Shown here in pieces: positions 43,718 to 52,648 of a DNA stretch of 64,000 bases. Position 1 is the stretch's first letter. The number at the start of each line of letters is the position of its first letter. Both the position numbers and the translations under genes were made by a program. Source of the stretch: Eubacteriales bacterium (GTDB lineage Bacteria; Bacillota; Clostridia; Oscillospirales; Oscillospiraceae); contig JAUNQI010000012.1 of assembly GCA_030536255.1 (NCBI GenBank), positions 1 through 64,000 of the forward strand, written 5' to 3'. Under the pieces are notes generated by a model. That model was not told the DNA's origin, made no database searches, and was given only the letters and a program-made list of their open reading frames with translations.

Positions 43718-44365
43718 ATGCATATTCCAAACGGCAGCAGTTCTGATTCTGACATCCTCAGCTTTGAAAACGCACTGTCTCTTGGCGGCAAAAGCAGCAG
43801 CTACAATGCCGCAAAATGGATATATGTTCCGGATTTCTATACGGAATACCGTTATATTCTCGGAACACGCGGAATGGACCCTCTGATCTGCATCGGGATC
43901 AATCCATCGACTGCGGAACCGGAGAATCTCGACAACACACTGAAATCTGTCTCCCGCATCGCAGCCGGAAACGGTTTTGACAGCTGGATCATGTTCAATG
44001 TTTATGCCCAGCGCGCAACCAGACCGGATGATATGGATAAAACGCTGAATCCTGAACTGCACAGTGAAAATATGAAGGCGTTCCGGTATATTCTCTCGAA
44101 TGTAGGGGAAGGAGTATCCCCTTGTATCTGGGCAGCATGGGGAGCTATTATTGAGAAGCGCTTTTACCTTTCCGGATGCGTTCGGGAAATGATCCAGATT
44201 GGCAGGGAATATAATGCCCGCTGGGTCAGCGCAGGCAAAATTTCGGTGAAAGGACATCCTCATCATCCTCTCTATCTGCCGAAAGATGAAAAGATCGCCG
44301 ACTTTGATATCAGCGGGTATCTCGATAAGCTGGAGGCCCGCTCTGAGAGAGGAATCCGGAAATGA
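43718..44365 (+). CDS. DUF1643-domain protein
   Basis: AGGAGG precedes ATG 43718. The 215-residue product has the DUF1643 core: YRYILGT, ICIGINPSTAEPENLDNT, FNVYAQRATRPDDM and AAWGAIIEKR. Members are widespread, function unknown, with a fold related to uracil-DNA glycosylase or nucleotide-binding proteins. It overlaps the next gene by 4 bp (ATGA), so the broken Smr gene is its translational partner. Confidence 0.85.
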   Translation: MHIPNGSSSDSDILSFENALSLGGKSSSYNAAKWIYVPDFYTEYRYILGTRGMDPLICIGINPSTAEPENLDNTLKSVSRIAAGNGFDSWIMFNVYAQRATRPDDMDKTLNPELHSENMKAFRYILSNVGEGVSPCIWAAWGAIIEKRFYLSGCVREMIQIGREYNARWVSAGKISVKGHPHHPLYLPKDEKIADFDISGYLDKLEARSERGIRK

Positions 44366-44604
44366 ATGCATTTGAAAAACTGGACATTCACGGAATGACC
44401 GTTGACTAGGCAAAGATTTCCATCGATGCCAAGCTGAAAAAGAACAAAGGTGAAGTTTATACTTTAAAGATCATCCACGGATATCACGGAGGTACTGCTC
44501 TGAAAGACTTCGTCCGAAGACATTACAAAAGTGACCCGAGAATTATTCGCATCGAAGTCGGTCTGAACCCGGGAGAGACGGATCTTATTCTCCGTGAGCT
44601 CTAA
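44362..44604 (+). pseudogene. Smr-domain protein interrupted by one in-frame TAG
   Basis: The frame ATG 44362 to TAA 44602-44604 holds 80 sense codons plus one TAG (44407-44409, codon 16), with no frameshift. The peptide begins with LDIHGMTVD; the TAG sits where Smr proteins usually have Glu (tveEA), one base from GAG or CAG. The second conserved motif is HGYHGG, then GLNPGETDLILREL. Smr domains are small nucleases or nucleic-acid binders. Either a fresh nonsense mutation or a read-through or recoded codon. No Met follows the TAG for re-initiation. Confidence 0.75.
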
Positions 44605-44674
44605 CTGCGTTTATTCCTTCAAAATAACTTTATTTTTCTGTATTAAAAATCACTGATAAAACAGGAGGTCCCTC

Positions 44675-46138
44675 ATGCCCTGCACAACGATATTAGCCGG
44701 CAAGAAAGCTACTAATGACGGTTCCACCATTATTTCCCGTAATGATGACGGATTATTCGAAGCAAAGCAGATCTGCGTGATTCCGCCGAAAAAACAGCCG
44801 CGAAAATATAAAACCGTAATTTCTCATCTTACTATTGAGCTGCCGGATGATCCGATCAAATATACCTGTGCGCCCAACGTAACGAAAACCAAAGGCGTCT
44901 GGCCAGCCTGCGGAATTAATGAAGCCAATGTAGCTATGACAGCAACAGAAACCGTTACCAGCAATCCCAGGGTTCTCGGAGTTGATCCGTACGTCTGCCT
45001 TCAGCCGAAAAAAGGCAGGAACGGGAAGGAAATCCCCGGCGGTATCGGAGAAGAAGACATCGTTACGATTGTTCTCCCCTATATTCGCAGTGCCCGCGAA
45101 GGAGTCCTGCGTCTCGGTTCCCTTCTGGAAAAATACGGTACCTATGAGTCAAACGGTATCGCATTCAGCGATGCGGATGAAGTCTGGTGGCTTGAAACGA
45201 TCGGCGGCCATCACTGGATAGCGAAAAAGGTTCCCGATGACCGCGTTGTTATCATGCCGAATCAGTTTGGGCTCGACAGCTTTGATTTTAATGACGCCTG
45301 CGGGAAGAAAAAGGAGCATCTCTGTTCCCCGGATCTGAAGGAGTTTGTTGAAAAGAACAGTCTCTATACCGGGAAAGAAGCTGACACCTTCAATCCGAGA
45401 CTTGCCTTCGGTTCCAGAAGCGACTCCGATCATATCTACAACACACCCCGTGCCTGGTACATGGCAAGATATTTTCTGGAAAGAAGTTATCGCTGGGACG
45501 GAGAAAACGCAGATTTTACTCCGGAGAGCAATGATATCCCCTGGTCATTTATTCCGGAGAAAAAAGTCTCAGTGGAAGACGTCCGGTATCTTCTCGGCTC
45601 ACATTATCAGGGAACACCGTTCGATCCGTATGACAGCACCGCTTCCATGAAGGGAAAATACCGCACGATAGGTGTTCCCAACAGCGATGTCTGCGGAATC
45701 ATGCAGATCCGCGGCTTTCTTCCCGAAGCAATTCAAGGGATCGAATGGCTCTCCATGGGCGGGAGCGGTTTTACAGCCTGCTTCCCGGTATACGGCAACG
45801 TGGAAGAATTCCCCGCATATATCAGCAAAACCACGGATACCGTATCAACGGATGCCATGTACTGGCAGAGCAGACTTATTGCCGCGCTTACAGACGCTCA
45901 TTACGGCAGCAGCAGCATTCACGTTGAGCGTTATCAGAATTCTGTATGGAATCAGGGAAGGCAGCTTCTGAATGAGTATGATGCCAAAATTCTCTCCGGA
46001 GAAAACGTTTCTGTTCTGAAAGAGGCTAATAAAAAGATCACCGATATGGTAAAACAGGAATCTGACAAAGCTTTGGGCAATATTCTCAAAGAAGCCTCTG
46101 AACACATGAAGATCCGTTACCACCGGGGAGATAACTGA
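44675..46138 (+). CDS. C69/U34-family dipeptidase
   Basis: The 487-residue protein starts MPCTTILAGKKATNDGST; the N-terminal Cys (after processing) is the Ntn-hydrolase nucleophile, followed by a conserved Asn-Arg-Asn-like ISRNDDG. DIVTIVLPYIRSAREGVLRL and ESNGIAFSDADEVWWLETIGGHHW are family segments. Related peptidases (PepDA) hydrolyse dipeptides. GGAGGT precedes the ATG. It has no signal peptide, so it acts in the cytoplasm. Confidence 0.92.
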   Translation: MPCTTILAGKKATNDGSTIISRNDDGLFEAKQICVIPPKKQPRKYKTVISHLTIELPDDPIKYTCAPNVTKTKGVWPACGINEANVAMTATETVTSNPRVLGVDPYVCLQPKKGRNGKEIPGGIGEEDIVTIVLPYIRSAREGVLRLGSLLEKYGTYESNGIAFSDADEVWWLETIGGHHWIAKKVPDDRVVIMPNQFGLDSFDFNDACGKKKEHLCSPDLKEFVEKNSLYTGKEADTFNPRLAFGSRSDSDHIYNTPRAWYMARYFLERSYRWDGENADFTPESNDIPWSFIPEKKVSVEDVRYLLGSHYQGTPFDPYDSTASMKGKYRTIGVPNSDVCGIMQIRGFLPEAIQGIEWLSMGGSGFTACFPVYGNVEEFPAYISKTTDTVSTDAMYWQSRLIAALTDAHYGSSSIHVERYQNSVWNQGRQLLNEYDAKILSGENVSVLKEANKKITDMVKQESDKALGNILKEASEHMKIRYHRGDN

Positions 46139-46164
46139 AGAATAAATATAAATCGTACTGAACC

Positions 46165-46200
46165 AACAGGCCCCGCCGAAAAGAACCGACAGGGCCTGTT
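46165..46200 (+). terminator. Terminator of the dipeptidase gene
   Basis: Nine-bp stem AACAGGCCC/GGGCCTGTT, 18-nt loop, then ATTATTTCTG. The rest of the 46139-46294 gap shows nothing else. Confidence 0.8.
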
Positions 46201-46294
46201 ATTATTTCTGTATTTACATCAATGCCTGACAGACTTCAGACCGCGTTTCCGCCAATAGGGACGCTCACGCTGCGATATTTGAAAAGCAGAACCT

Positions 46295-48424
46295 TCAGTT
46301 CAGAGAGGAAAACAGCTTTCGGATGAACCCCTCATGACGGGGATCATTTTCTTCCGGAACAGGATCCCGGCGCTCTTCTGTGATCACCGCATCCGAATCA
46401 GAGGGCATCGATGAAAACAGCTGAACAGAAGCCGCGGGAATATCCGCAAAAGGACCGGGAAGAACATCCGCTCCGCGGTGTGACCCGAAATAGTCCGAAT
46501 TGAAGGTGATGGGTGTTCCGTCGGGATTCTCAAAGGACTGCTCCGGCTCAAAAGCTTTGCCGAGAGTATCTGTGCTGATCATTCCCGCCCGGAAGCTGCC
46601 AATGATCTCATAAATATTTGTCCGGAGCACGGGGTTTCCGTCATTCTCATCAAGCTCCACAAAAATACTGCCCTCCGCGTCAGAAAGGCAATTCTTCTCA
46701 CCCTTCCAGGCCTGTGCTCCCGCCAGATAGACATTGCCGTCAGACCACACGGGAAGTGAGCGGAAATGCGCCGGCTCAAGCTTCTTCATATCCGGCGTGT
46801 CATTGGTCAGGTCAAACTGAGAAGCCCACTCATCATAGGAGGGATACCCGTCAAAAACGTGCGTTCCCACTTTTCTGTTTTCGCTGAAGCTTTTATCTGC
46901 TTCACTGTCGCTGAGTACGGTAACATCTTCAGAAGGCCACTTCTGAACAAAGATATTGTTGTAGAAGCGGTCATCTCCGTGAAGGATCGTCATAAATCCC
47001 ATAACTTCCGTACAGTGCGGCATATGATACGGAGTATAGCGCTGACGAAGGACGCCTTCCACAACACTGTCGGTTCCGGAACCGACGGACGTAAAGGACC
47101 CGCAAATCAGATTGTGTACCATGGCAACGCCCTCAGTCGCCATTCTCAGAGAAACATCAGAGAGCAGAATGTTGTTATCGATCAGCGTAGGACCGTGACC
47201 CACTTCTACGAAAATATCCTGACTCATCATCCCGCCTCGCAGGATCTTCGCGAACGGCGGCTTCTGATTATCATGAAGCAGATTCTGCGTAATGCGGGTA
47301 CCCTGTGCCTCCCAGTCCGTCCAGATTCCCATGGTGCAGTGATGGATATGGTTGCGCCGCATGATCACGTCGATCGCCGCATGCATTTTGATCCCAGCGA
47401 TCTCTGCCCCGCCCAGCTCCATCATGTTATTGATATGATGGATATGATTGTCTTCGATGATGCTGAAAACTCCGCCCATTCTGCCGATTATTCCACCCTG
47501 CTCACAGTGGTGGATATTGTTTCGGCGGATAATATGGCTGCCGACATTTGCCTTTGTCCAGCCGTGATACTGTCCGCGGCAGACTGCGTCGCGCTCCATC
47601 TGTGTCGGACTCTTCACATGTTTATAAGTAAAATAATGCTCATTTTCCGAATCCAGATATTTCCCGAGACTAATCCCCGCGCATTTGCTGTTGCTGATAT
47701 CGCAATCCTCAATGATCCAGCCGCGCGACCAGTGCGGGCCGATCATTCCGTCCTGAAACGCCGCGGGAGGTGCCCAGGTTGCAGCTGCCTTGCATATCGT
47801 AAAACCGCTGACAGTAATGCAATTTATCCCTGTCTTTGAAGGCATAAAGCATTCCCGTCGAACATTGATCTCCACTCTTTCCTGATTCGGATCCCTGCCC
47901 TGAAAGTTCGCATACAAAACGGTTGTACCGCCGTCCTGCTCGGAATACCACTTAAACACGGACTCTTCCGGTACCCAGGAGCATTCATACACCTCACCTG
48001 CCAAACATTCCTCAAGGGAAGCGGCTTCATAGAGCATCATATCATTCAGATAAACAGCGCCGGTATGCTTTGTGCGCCCGGCAAAGTACCAGTCTCCGTA
48101 AACATAGGTGGTATACGGATTATAGCTTCCGAAGATCCCGTTATCCACCCTTGCCGTCCAGACATTATCCTGATAATGCTCCCAGTTTCTGATTTCCTCG
48201 GCTCCCGTGATCACTGCCCCGAGAGGCACCTCACTGATATAGGTTATGCGGTTTTCATCCGTTCCCCCGCACGCAGGATCCACATATTCCCGGTATACTC
48301 CGGGAGCTACGGATATCACATCTCCCGGGCGCGCCGCTTTCGCCGCAGCATTTATCGTTTTGAACGGAGCTGCCTCCGTTCCGTTTCCTTCACGGAATGC
48401 TTTCGTATTGACATATAACTTCAT
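46295..48424 (-). CDS. GH120 beta-xylosidase-like glycoside hydrolase
   Basis: The 709-residue protein matches GH120 XylC: GTEAAPFKTINAAAKAARPGD, GVYREYVDP, GDWYFAGRTKHTGAVYLND, YANFQGRDPNQERVEINVRR and HIIRRNNIHHCEQGG. It is a right-handed beta-helix. Predicted nucleophile Asp370 (WTDWEAQGTR) and acid/base Glu407 (DIFVEVGHGP) are present; between them is an extra loop of about 14 residues (377-403). GH120 enzymes remove xylose from xylo-oligosaccharides. No signal peptide, so it is cytoplasmic. It overlaps the YczE-like gene by 4 bp. Confidence 0.9.
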   Translation of the reverse strand: MKLYVNTKAFREGNGTEAAPFKTINAAAKAARPGDVISVAPGVYREYVDPACGGTDENRITYISEVPLGAVITGAEEIRNWEHYQDNVWTARVDNGIFGSYNPYTTYVYGDWYFAGRTKHTGAVYLNDMMLYEAASLEECLAGEVYECSWVPEESVFKWYSEQDGGTTVLYANFQGRDPNQERVEINVRRECFMPSKTGINCITVSGFTICKAAATWAPPAAFQDGMIGPHWSRGWIIEDCDISNSKCAGISLGKYLDSENEHYFTYKHVKSPTQMERDAVCRGQYHGWTKANVGSHIIRRNNIHHCEQGGIIGRMGGVFSIIEDNHIHHINNMMELGGAEIAGIKMHAAIDVIMRRNHIHHCTMGIWTDWEAQGTRITQNLLHDNQKPPFAKILRGGMMSQDIFVEVGHGPTLIDNNILLSDVSLRMATEGVAMVHNLICGSFTSVGSGTDSVVEGVLRQRYTPYHMPHCTEVMGFMTILHGDDRFYNNIFVQKWPSEDVTVLSDSEADKSFSENRKVGTHVFDGYPSYDEWASQFDLTNDTPDMKKLEPAHFRSLPVWSDGNVYLAGAQAWKGEKNCLSDAEGSIFVELDENDGNPVLRTNIYEIIGSFRAGMISTDTLGKAFEPEQSFENPDGTPITFNSDYFGSHRGADVLPGPFADIPAASVQLFSSMPSDSDAVITEERRDPVPEENDPRHEGFIRKLFSSLN

Positions 48425-49128
48425 TTTTCTTCTCCCCTGCCACGATTTTTTATTGCTCCGAAAAGGATCTTCCCCGATTCCGGTATACTCTGATGACGGA
48501 CGGATTCCGCATTAAAACCGACCGTATAAAACGCGAACTGCATGATCGGACCAAATCCGAAAGCACAAATCAGCGTTCCGATCCCAACTTTTCCGCCCAG
48601 AAGCCATCCGACAAAAGTGACCAGGCAGAGGATTGCAATGCTCACCGCTCCGATTGGGAGCTTCATCAGCCTCTTTTTCAGCCCGACAAGAAGCGTATCC
48701 CTCGGACCGCATCCAAGCCCTGAGCTCATGTAGAAAAACAGAGTATAGCCTTCAATCACGAGCCCTGCAATCATCATGAGGATACTTAGAAACAGGTTTT
48801 TCGGAACAGGAAGGATATCGATATAATTAAAAAAGTCCACGGATTTTCCGACGACGATCGCGTCGATTATCATTGAAATACCGATCGGCTCGTGCAGAAG
48901 GATATCGATCAGCAAAACAGCAAAGGATACTGCAATCGACGCATTTCCGTAGAGGATCCCAAAAGTATTTGACAGTCCCAGATTAAATACATCCCACGGA
49001 CCGGCACCGATATTCGCATGAATTGTAAGATAAACGCCCAGGCCGTTAAAGAAAAGACTTACAGCTGCCAGAAGTGAATGGATCAGTATGGATCCGGCTG
49101 TTTTATTATCAGAGAGTCTGCTGCCCAT
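48421..49128 (-). CDS. YczE/YitT-type membrane protein
   Basis: The 235-residue protein has five to six membrane helices, with NIGAGPWDVFNLGLS and SGLGCGPRDTLLVGL, the two repeated signature loops of the YczE/YyaS family. Their function is poorly known. Overlap with the GH120 gene by 4 bp suggests co-expression, perhaps in uptake of xylo-oligosaccharide, but this is a guess. It could also affect lipid or metal homeostasis. Confidence 0.85.
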   Translation of the reverse strand: MGSRLSDNKTAGSILIHSLLAAVSLFFNGLGVYLTIHANIGAGPWDVFNLGLSNTFGILYGNASIAVSFAVLLIDILLHEPIGISMIIDAIVVGKSVDFFNYIDILPVPKNLFLSILMMIAGLVIEGYTLFFYMSSGLGCGPRDTLLVGLKKRLMKLPIGAVSIAILCLVTFVGWLLGGKVGIGTLICAFGFGPIMQFAFYTVGFNAESVRHQSIPESGKILFGAIKNRGRGEEK

Positions 49129-49178
49129 TTTTTCGTCTTTCTAAAATCTGAAATCAGTATTTCATAAAATATAAGCAA

Positions 49179-50759
49179 TTACATTGAATAGCTCTTCATC
49201 TGATCAATGATCAGCTTTCCGACGGTATCGGCAAAGAATGAAAAGTCACGGATCCGGACAAAATCCTGACCGTAAACCATTTTTGCGGCCGGAAGATCCT
49301 CATCCTCGCCGGTAAAAATACAAAGGACCGAAATTCCTTCCGCCCGCAGGCGCCGGACCTCATGAGCCGTATCGGTAAGCGCTCTGAGCTCATCATAGCT
49401 GACACCGGGATCTCTCTCGTCTTTTCTGATCTTGACAACATCCAGCGGCTTCACATCCGAAAGGATGATCAGCATTTTATGCTCGCATGAATTCCGGGAT
49501 ATCAGTTCTCCGGCTGCTCTGAGAGCTAGGCCGTCTCTGTTGCAGCCCTCGGTATAATAATCAAAAATACCGGTGTTATCCCCGCCGGACGAATAGTCAT
49601 TGTAAAGGCGCATGACGGTGAAGCCGCTCATTGAGCAGTAGCTCATCACCCTGCAGGGGACACGGCATCTTGAAAGCGCCTCGGAAACAATATATGCCTG
49701 AGAGGATACTTTTTCTGCTCTGCTGAACTGCGAATGTGACGCATCCAGAAGAATATCCACACTCATATCTCCGGCGTTCTCATTCATTATTTTTGAGAAG
49801 ACCTTCTCATCACCAAGTCTTGCTGCTCTCCATGCCAGCGCCGGATCAACGGAACCGGAAGCAGCCTTTCTTTTCGCCGGCTGCATATGCAGAAGAACGG
49901 AGTTCATAATATTCGTGCTCAGCTTTGCGATAAGAAGCCTGTTCTGCAGCAGGTTTTTCTGATAATATGCACGGTTATTGGCGATCAGCTCCGCCTGACG
50001 CTTTCTCTGGTGCAGTTCAAAAGTACTGTAGATCCCGTGAAGCTCACAGACCTCTCCCCGGGTATAGAAAAGATGCGTGAATTTATGATTCCCGGTGCAG
50101 AGCTGCTTTTCCAGCTGAGCAATTCGCTCCGGAGGATAAATCGATTTCCCGAACTTTGTCTCGAGGAATTCGCGAAGCTCCGATTCATTCAGCTTTGTAT
50201 TGAGAGAAAAATCTCCGTTCCAGATCGCAACATCGCCGTTATAGAGGTCCTTCTCATGAATGACAACTCTGCCTCTCTGCAGAAAGCTGTCGACCGTCAT
50301 CCTTCTGAGCCGAGGCAGGCGGAATTTCAGCCGCATTTTCCCGTCACCGTACAGCCCGAAGTGCTCATAGAAAAACTGTCTGGCCGTGTCTACGATCTCG
50401 TCTGTCGTCATGTCCGGACGGAACTTCAGCTCCGTTTCCACCGGCTCGGGACGGATCCTCTCCAGAACAGGCCGTCCGCTCAGCTCCGTCTGAAACAAAA
50501 CCGGCTCAACCGCATTCCAGAAGATAGCTTCATAGACGGCGGCATTTTTATACTTATCCAGCATGGCAAACAGCTTTTCAAGCTTCGCATACTCAAAGTG
50601 ATGCCGGGCAGATCCGTAGATGATATTCCAGTAGATGTCAACGTCACCGTCGCTGTTATAGGCCTTAAAATCCGGAGTAAAGGAATAATCCCTGGCACAG
50701 TTCCATATGATATTGTCCGCACGTCTTTTCCGGAGGTCCGTAATATTCTCATTCATCAT
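49179..50759 (-). CDS. VWA-domain protein partner of a MoxR-type AAA ATPase
   Basis: The 526-residue protein has a helical N-terminal half and a C-terminal von Willebrand factor A domain from about 335. The MIDAS motif is DILLDASHSQFS (D-x-S-x-S-like), followed by a Thr/Ser and Asp at later sites (IILSDVKP). The pair resembles NorQ-NorD or CbbQ-CbbO, in which the AAA remodels a target enzyme and the VWA protein is the adaptor. The target is unknown. The start at 50759 is supported by the N-terminal NIIWNCARDY segment. Confidence 0.82.
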   Translation of the reverse strand: MMNENITDLRKRRADNIIWNCARDYSFTPDFKAYNSDGDVDIYWNIIYGSARHHFEYAKLEKLFAMLDKYKNAAVYEAIFWNAVEPVLFQTELSGRPVLERIRPEPVETELKFRPDMTTDEIVDTARQFFYEHFGLYGDGKMRLKFRLPRLRRMTVDSFLQRGRVVIHEKDLYNGDVAIWNGDFSLNTKLNESELREFLETKFGKSIYPPERIAQLEKQLCTGNHKFTHLFYTRGEVCELHGIYSTFELHQRKRQAELIANNRAYYQKNLLQNRLLIAKLSTNIMNSVLLHMQPAKRKAASGSVDPALAWRAARLGDEKVFSKIMNENAGDMSVDILLDASHSQFSRAEKVSSQAYIVSEALSRCRVPCRVMSYCSMSGFTVMRLYNDYSSGGDNTGIFDYYTEGCNRDGLALRAAGELISRNSCEHKMLIILSDVKPLDVVKIRKDERDPGVSYDELRALTDTAHEVRRLRAEGISVLCIFTGEDEDLPAAKMVYGQDFVRIRDFSFFADTVGKLIIDQMKSYSM

Positions 50760-50797
50760 GATTCTTCTTTATCCGAAGATGATACCCGGGTTCTCCG

Positions 50798-51778
50798 TTA
50801 CCTGTTTCCGGAAGTAAAAAGCTGTTCTCCCGTCAGGCTGCCGTCAATTCTGGTGGAAACGATGTCTTCCACCAGTGTCCTCTCAAACTCATCGAAGCTC
50901 TTATTGATGATTGCTATGTTCAGCGCATCCCGCAGGGAAAGACCGTTATAGACGAGATTCACCGTTGCAAGAAGACCGCGGAGATCCAGCGCCTTCGTGG
51001 AGATCTCGGAGCTTTCACATTTCTTGCGGATCTCTCCGAAAAGGGCCGTGAGCTGGGAGGCATATTCCGGTTTCAGCGCAGGATACTGCTGAAGGAGAAG
51101 CTTTTCGAGGTCGGCTCCGGAAATCACCGGCATATTGATGACCATAAACCGTGAGGCAAGAGCTTCATTCAGCTCTCTTGTTCCCGCATAGCCGTAGTTC
51201 ATAGTGGCAATAAACCGGGTTGAGGGTGCAAGACGGATCCGGCTGTATCCGGGAACATCAATGATCCGGCGGAAGTCCAGCGTAGCATGAAGAACCGCAA
51301 GCGACTCATTCTTCGCCATGTTGATCTCATCAAGAACTCCGAACCCTCCGGCCTCGGCGCAGGCATAAATAGGTCCTTTTCTGAAAGAGACCTCACCGTT
51401 TTTAAAGGTATCGGTTCCGATCAGGCTCGAGGCATCGGTATTCAGATAGAAGGAAATATCCCATTCCGGTCTTCTAAAAACAGCGGAAAGATTCTCTGCA
51501 AAAACGTTTTTTCCGGTCGCCTTCGGTCCGACAAGAAGAATGTTTTCTCCGGAAAGGATGGCCGTGATCGCCAGTTCCCAGATCTCTTTGCCGTAATACT
51601 TAAATTTCGGGGAAGGAATTCTGATTTCCTCACTTTCAGCAACAGGATAATCTTTCCGGTATTGCTCTATACGGGCGATCAGCTGCTGATCTATGCCCTC
51701 TTCTCTTAAAAAATCAAGCATATCTCTTAATCCTCTCATTCCAATAAAATGTTTTGATGCAAGTTTATTTTTATTCAC
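50798..51778 (-). CDS. MoxR/NorQ-type AAA ATPase
   Basis: The 326-residue protein has Walker A LVGPKATGKN at about 83, GEVSFRKGPIYACAEAGG, Walker B FGVLDEINMA and sensor 1 FIATMNYGYAG, the MoxR order. It lies 38 bp upstream of the VWA gene on the same strand. MoxR AAA proteins assemble as rings to activate metalloenzymes or complexes. The intergenic region before it (51779-51989) holds a terminator and presumably its promoter. Confidence 0.88.
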   Translation of the reverse strand: MNKNKLASKHFIGMRGLRDMLDFLREEGIDQQLIARIEQYRKDYPVAESEEIRIPSPKFKYYGKEIWELAITAILSGENILLVGPKATGKNVFAENLSAVFRRPEWDISFYLNTDASSLIGTDTFKNGEVSFRKGPIYACAEAGGFGVLDEINMAKNESLAVLHATLDFRRIIDVPGYSRIRLAPSTRFIATMNYGYAGTRELNEALASRFMVINMPVISGADLEKLLLQQYPALKPEYASQLTALFGEIRKKCESSEISTKALDLRGLLATVNLVYNGLSLRDALNIAIINKSFDEFERTLVEDIVSTRIDGSLTGEQLFTSGNR

Positions 51779-51922
51779 TCAATTTGTCAAGTACGATGTG
51801 TATACGGCAAGCTTGCTGCTGCAATTATATATTATTCGCGGAGCATGGCTTTCACTGGAAAAGCTTTCTGATTTCTGCCTGGTATCATCATAATATCTGA
51901 TAATACTCCTATCAGTTTAAAA

Positions 51923-51961
51923 AGGACAGGAACAACTCGAATCTCGGGTCATTCCTGTCCT
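51923..51961 (-). terminator. Terminator of the sugar operon
   Basis: On the minus strand AGGACAGGAA/TTCCTGTCCT forms a 10-bp stem with a 19-nt loop, followed by TTTTTAAA. It lies 29 bp after dhaL. Confidence 0.85.
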
Positions 51962-51989
51962 GATTTTAATTCTGTGAGAACTGCTCTGA

Positions 51990-52634
51990 TCAGATCTTCT
52001 GAAGGTAGTTCGCCATTCCTTCGATCATATAGAGTCCGGCACAGGCGCCCTGGTCACGCTGGCCTGCCGCTGCTGCTTTATGAACAGCAGCCTTGCCGAA
52101 TTTTGGCTCCATATTTCTCGTTTCCTCTGTTCCCTCTTCCGCGCCCTGAAGAGCCACGGCAGCAGCTGCTCCGATCTCCATCGAGGGGTCAGCTTCCAGT
52201 GCAGCTTTCAGCTTTTCCGCCGCTGCGGAAACAGAATCCAGAACCGTTCTGTCGCCGCGGGCACATTTTCCGCGTTTCGCAATTCCTTCGGCAAAAGCTT
52301 CCAGATAACGGAGAAGTCCGTTTGCATCCATTGTGCTGAGGTCGGAAATTGCCTTTCCGGCATTCATCAGGCCGGAGGACATCAGCGTACCCATCGTTGA
52401 AGGAACAACAGACGACATCTTCATACCGGCCTTTGCAATCTTTTTTCCGAAGTTCTCTTCCTGAATCTCATCCAGAAGGCCGGGCAGAGCGGAAAAACCC
52501 TTTTTCATGGTCAGGCCAAGGTCTCCGTCTCCCATTTTTGCATCCATCTCACACAGTTCATCCGCATGAGCGGTAATGTTCTCCGCTACTGCATCGAACA
52601 TTCCTTTCAGCTTTGAAATATCAAACTCTTTCAT
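51990..52634 (-). CDS. dhaL: DhaL-type dihydroxyacetone kinase, nucleotide-binding subunit (copy 1)
   Basis: The 214-residue DAK2 protein has the Mg-binding MDAKMGDGDLG motif (three Asp; the His usual at the last position is Leu) and STMGTLMSSGLM. It transfers phosphate to the substrate held by DhaK. It is the last gene of the operon, 14 bp after dhaK1. No DhaM phosphocarrier is visible, so either ATP is the donor or DhaM lies elsewhere. Confidence 0.88.
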   Translation of the reverse strand: MKEFDISKLKGMFDAVAENITAHADELCEMDAKMGDGDLGLTMKKGFSALPGLLDEIQEENFGKKIAKAGMKMSSVVPSTMGTLMSSGLMNAGKAISDLSTMDANGLLRYLEAFAEGIAKRGKCARGDRTVLDSVSAAAEKLKAALEADPSMEIGAAAAVALQGAEEGTEETRNMEPKFGKAAVHKAAAAGQRDQGACAGLYMIEGMANYLQKI

Positions 52635-52648
52635 GCAGAAGCCTCGGA

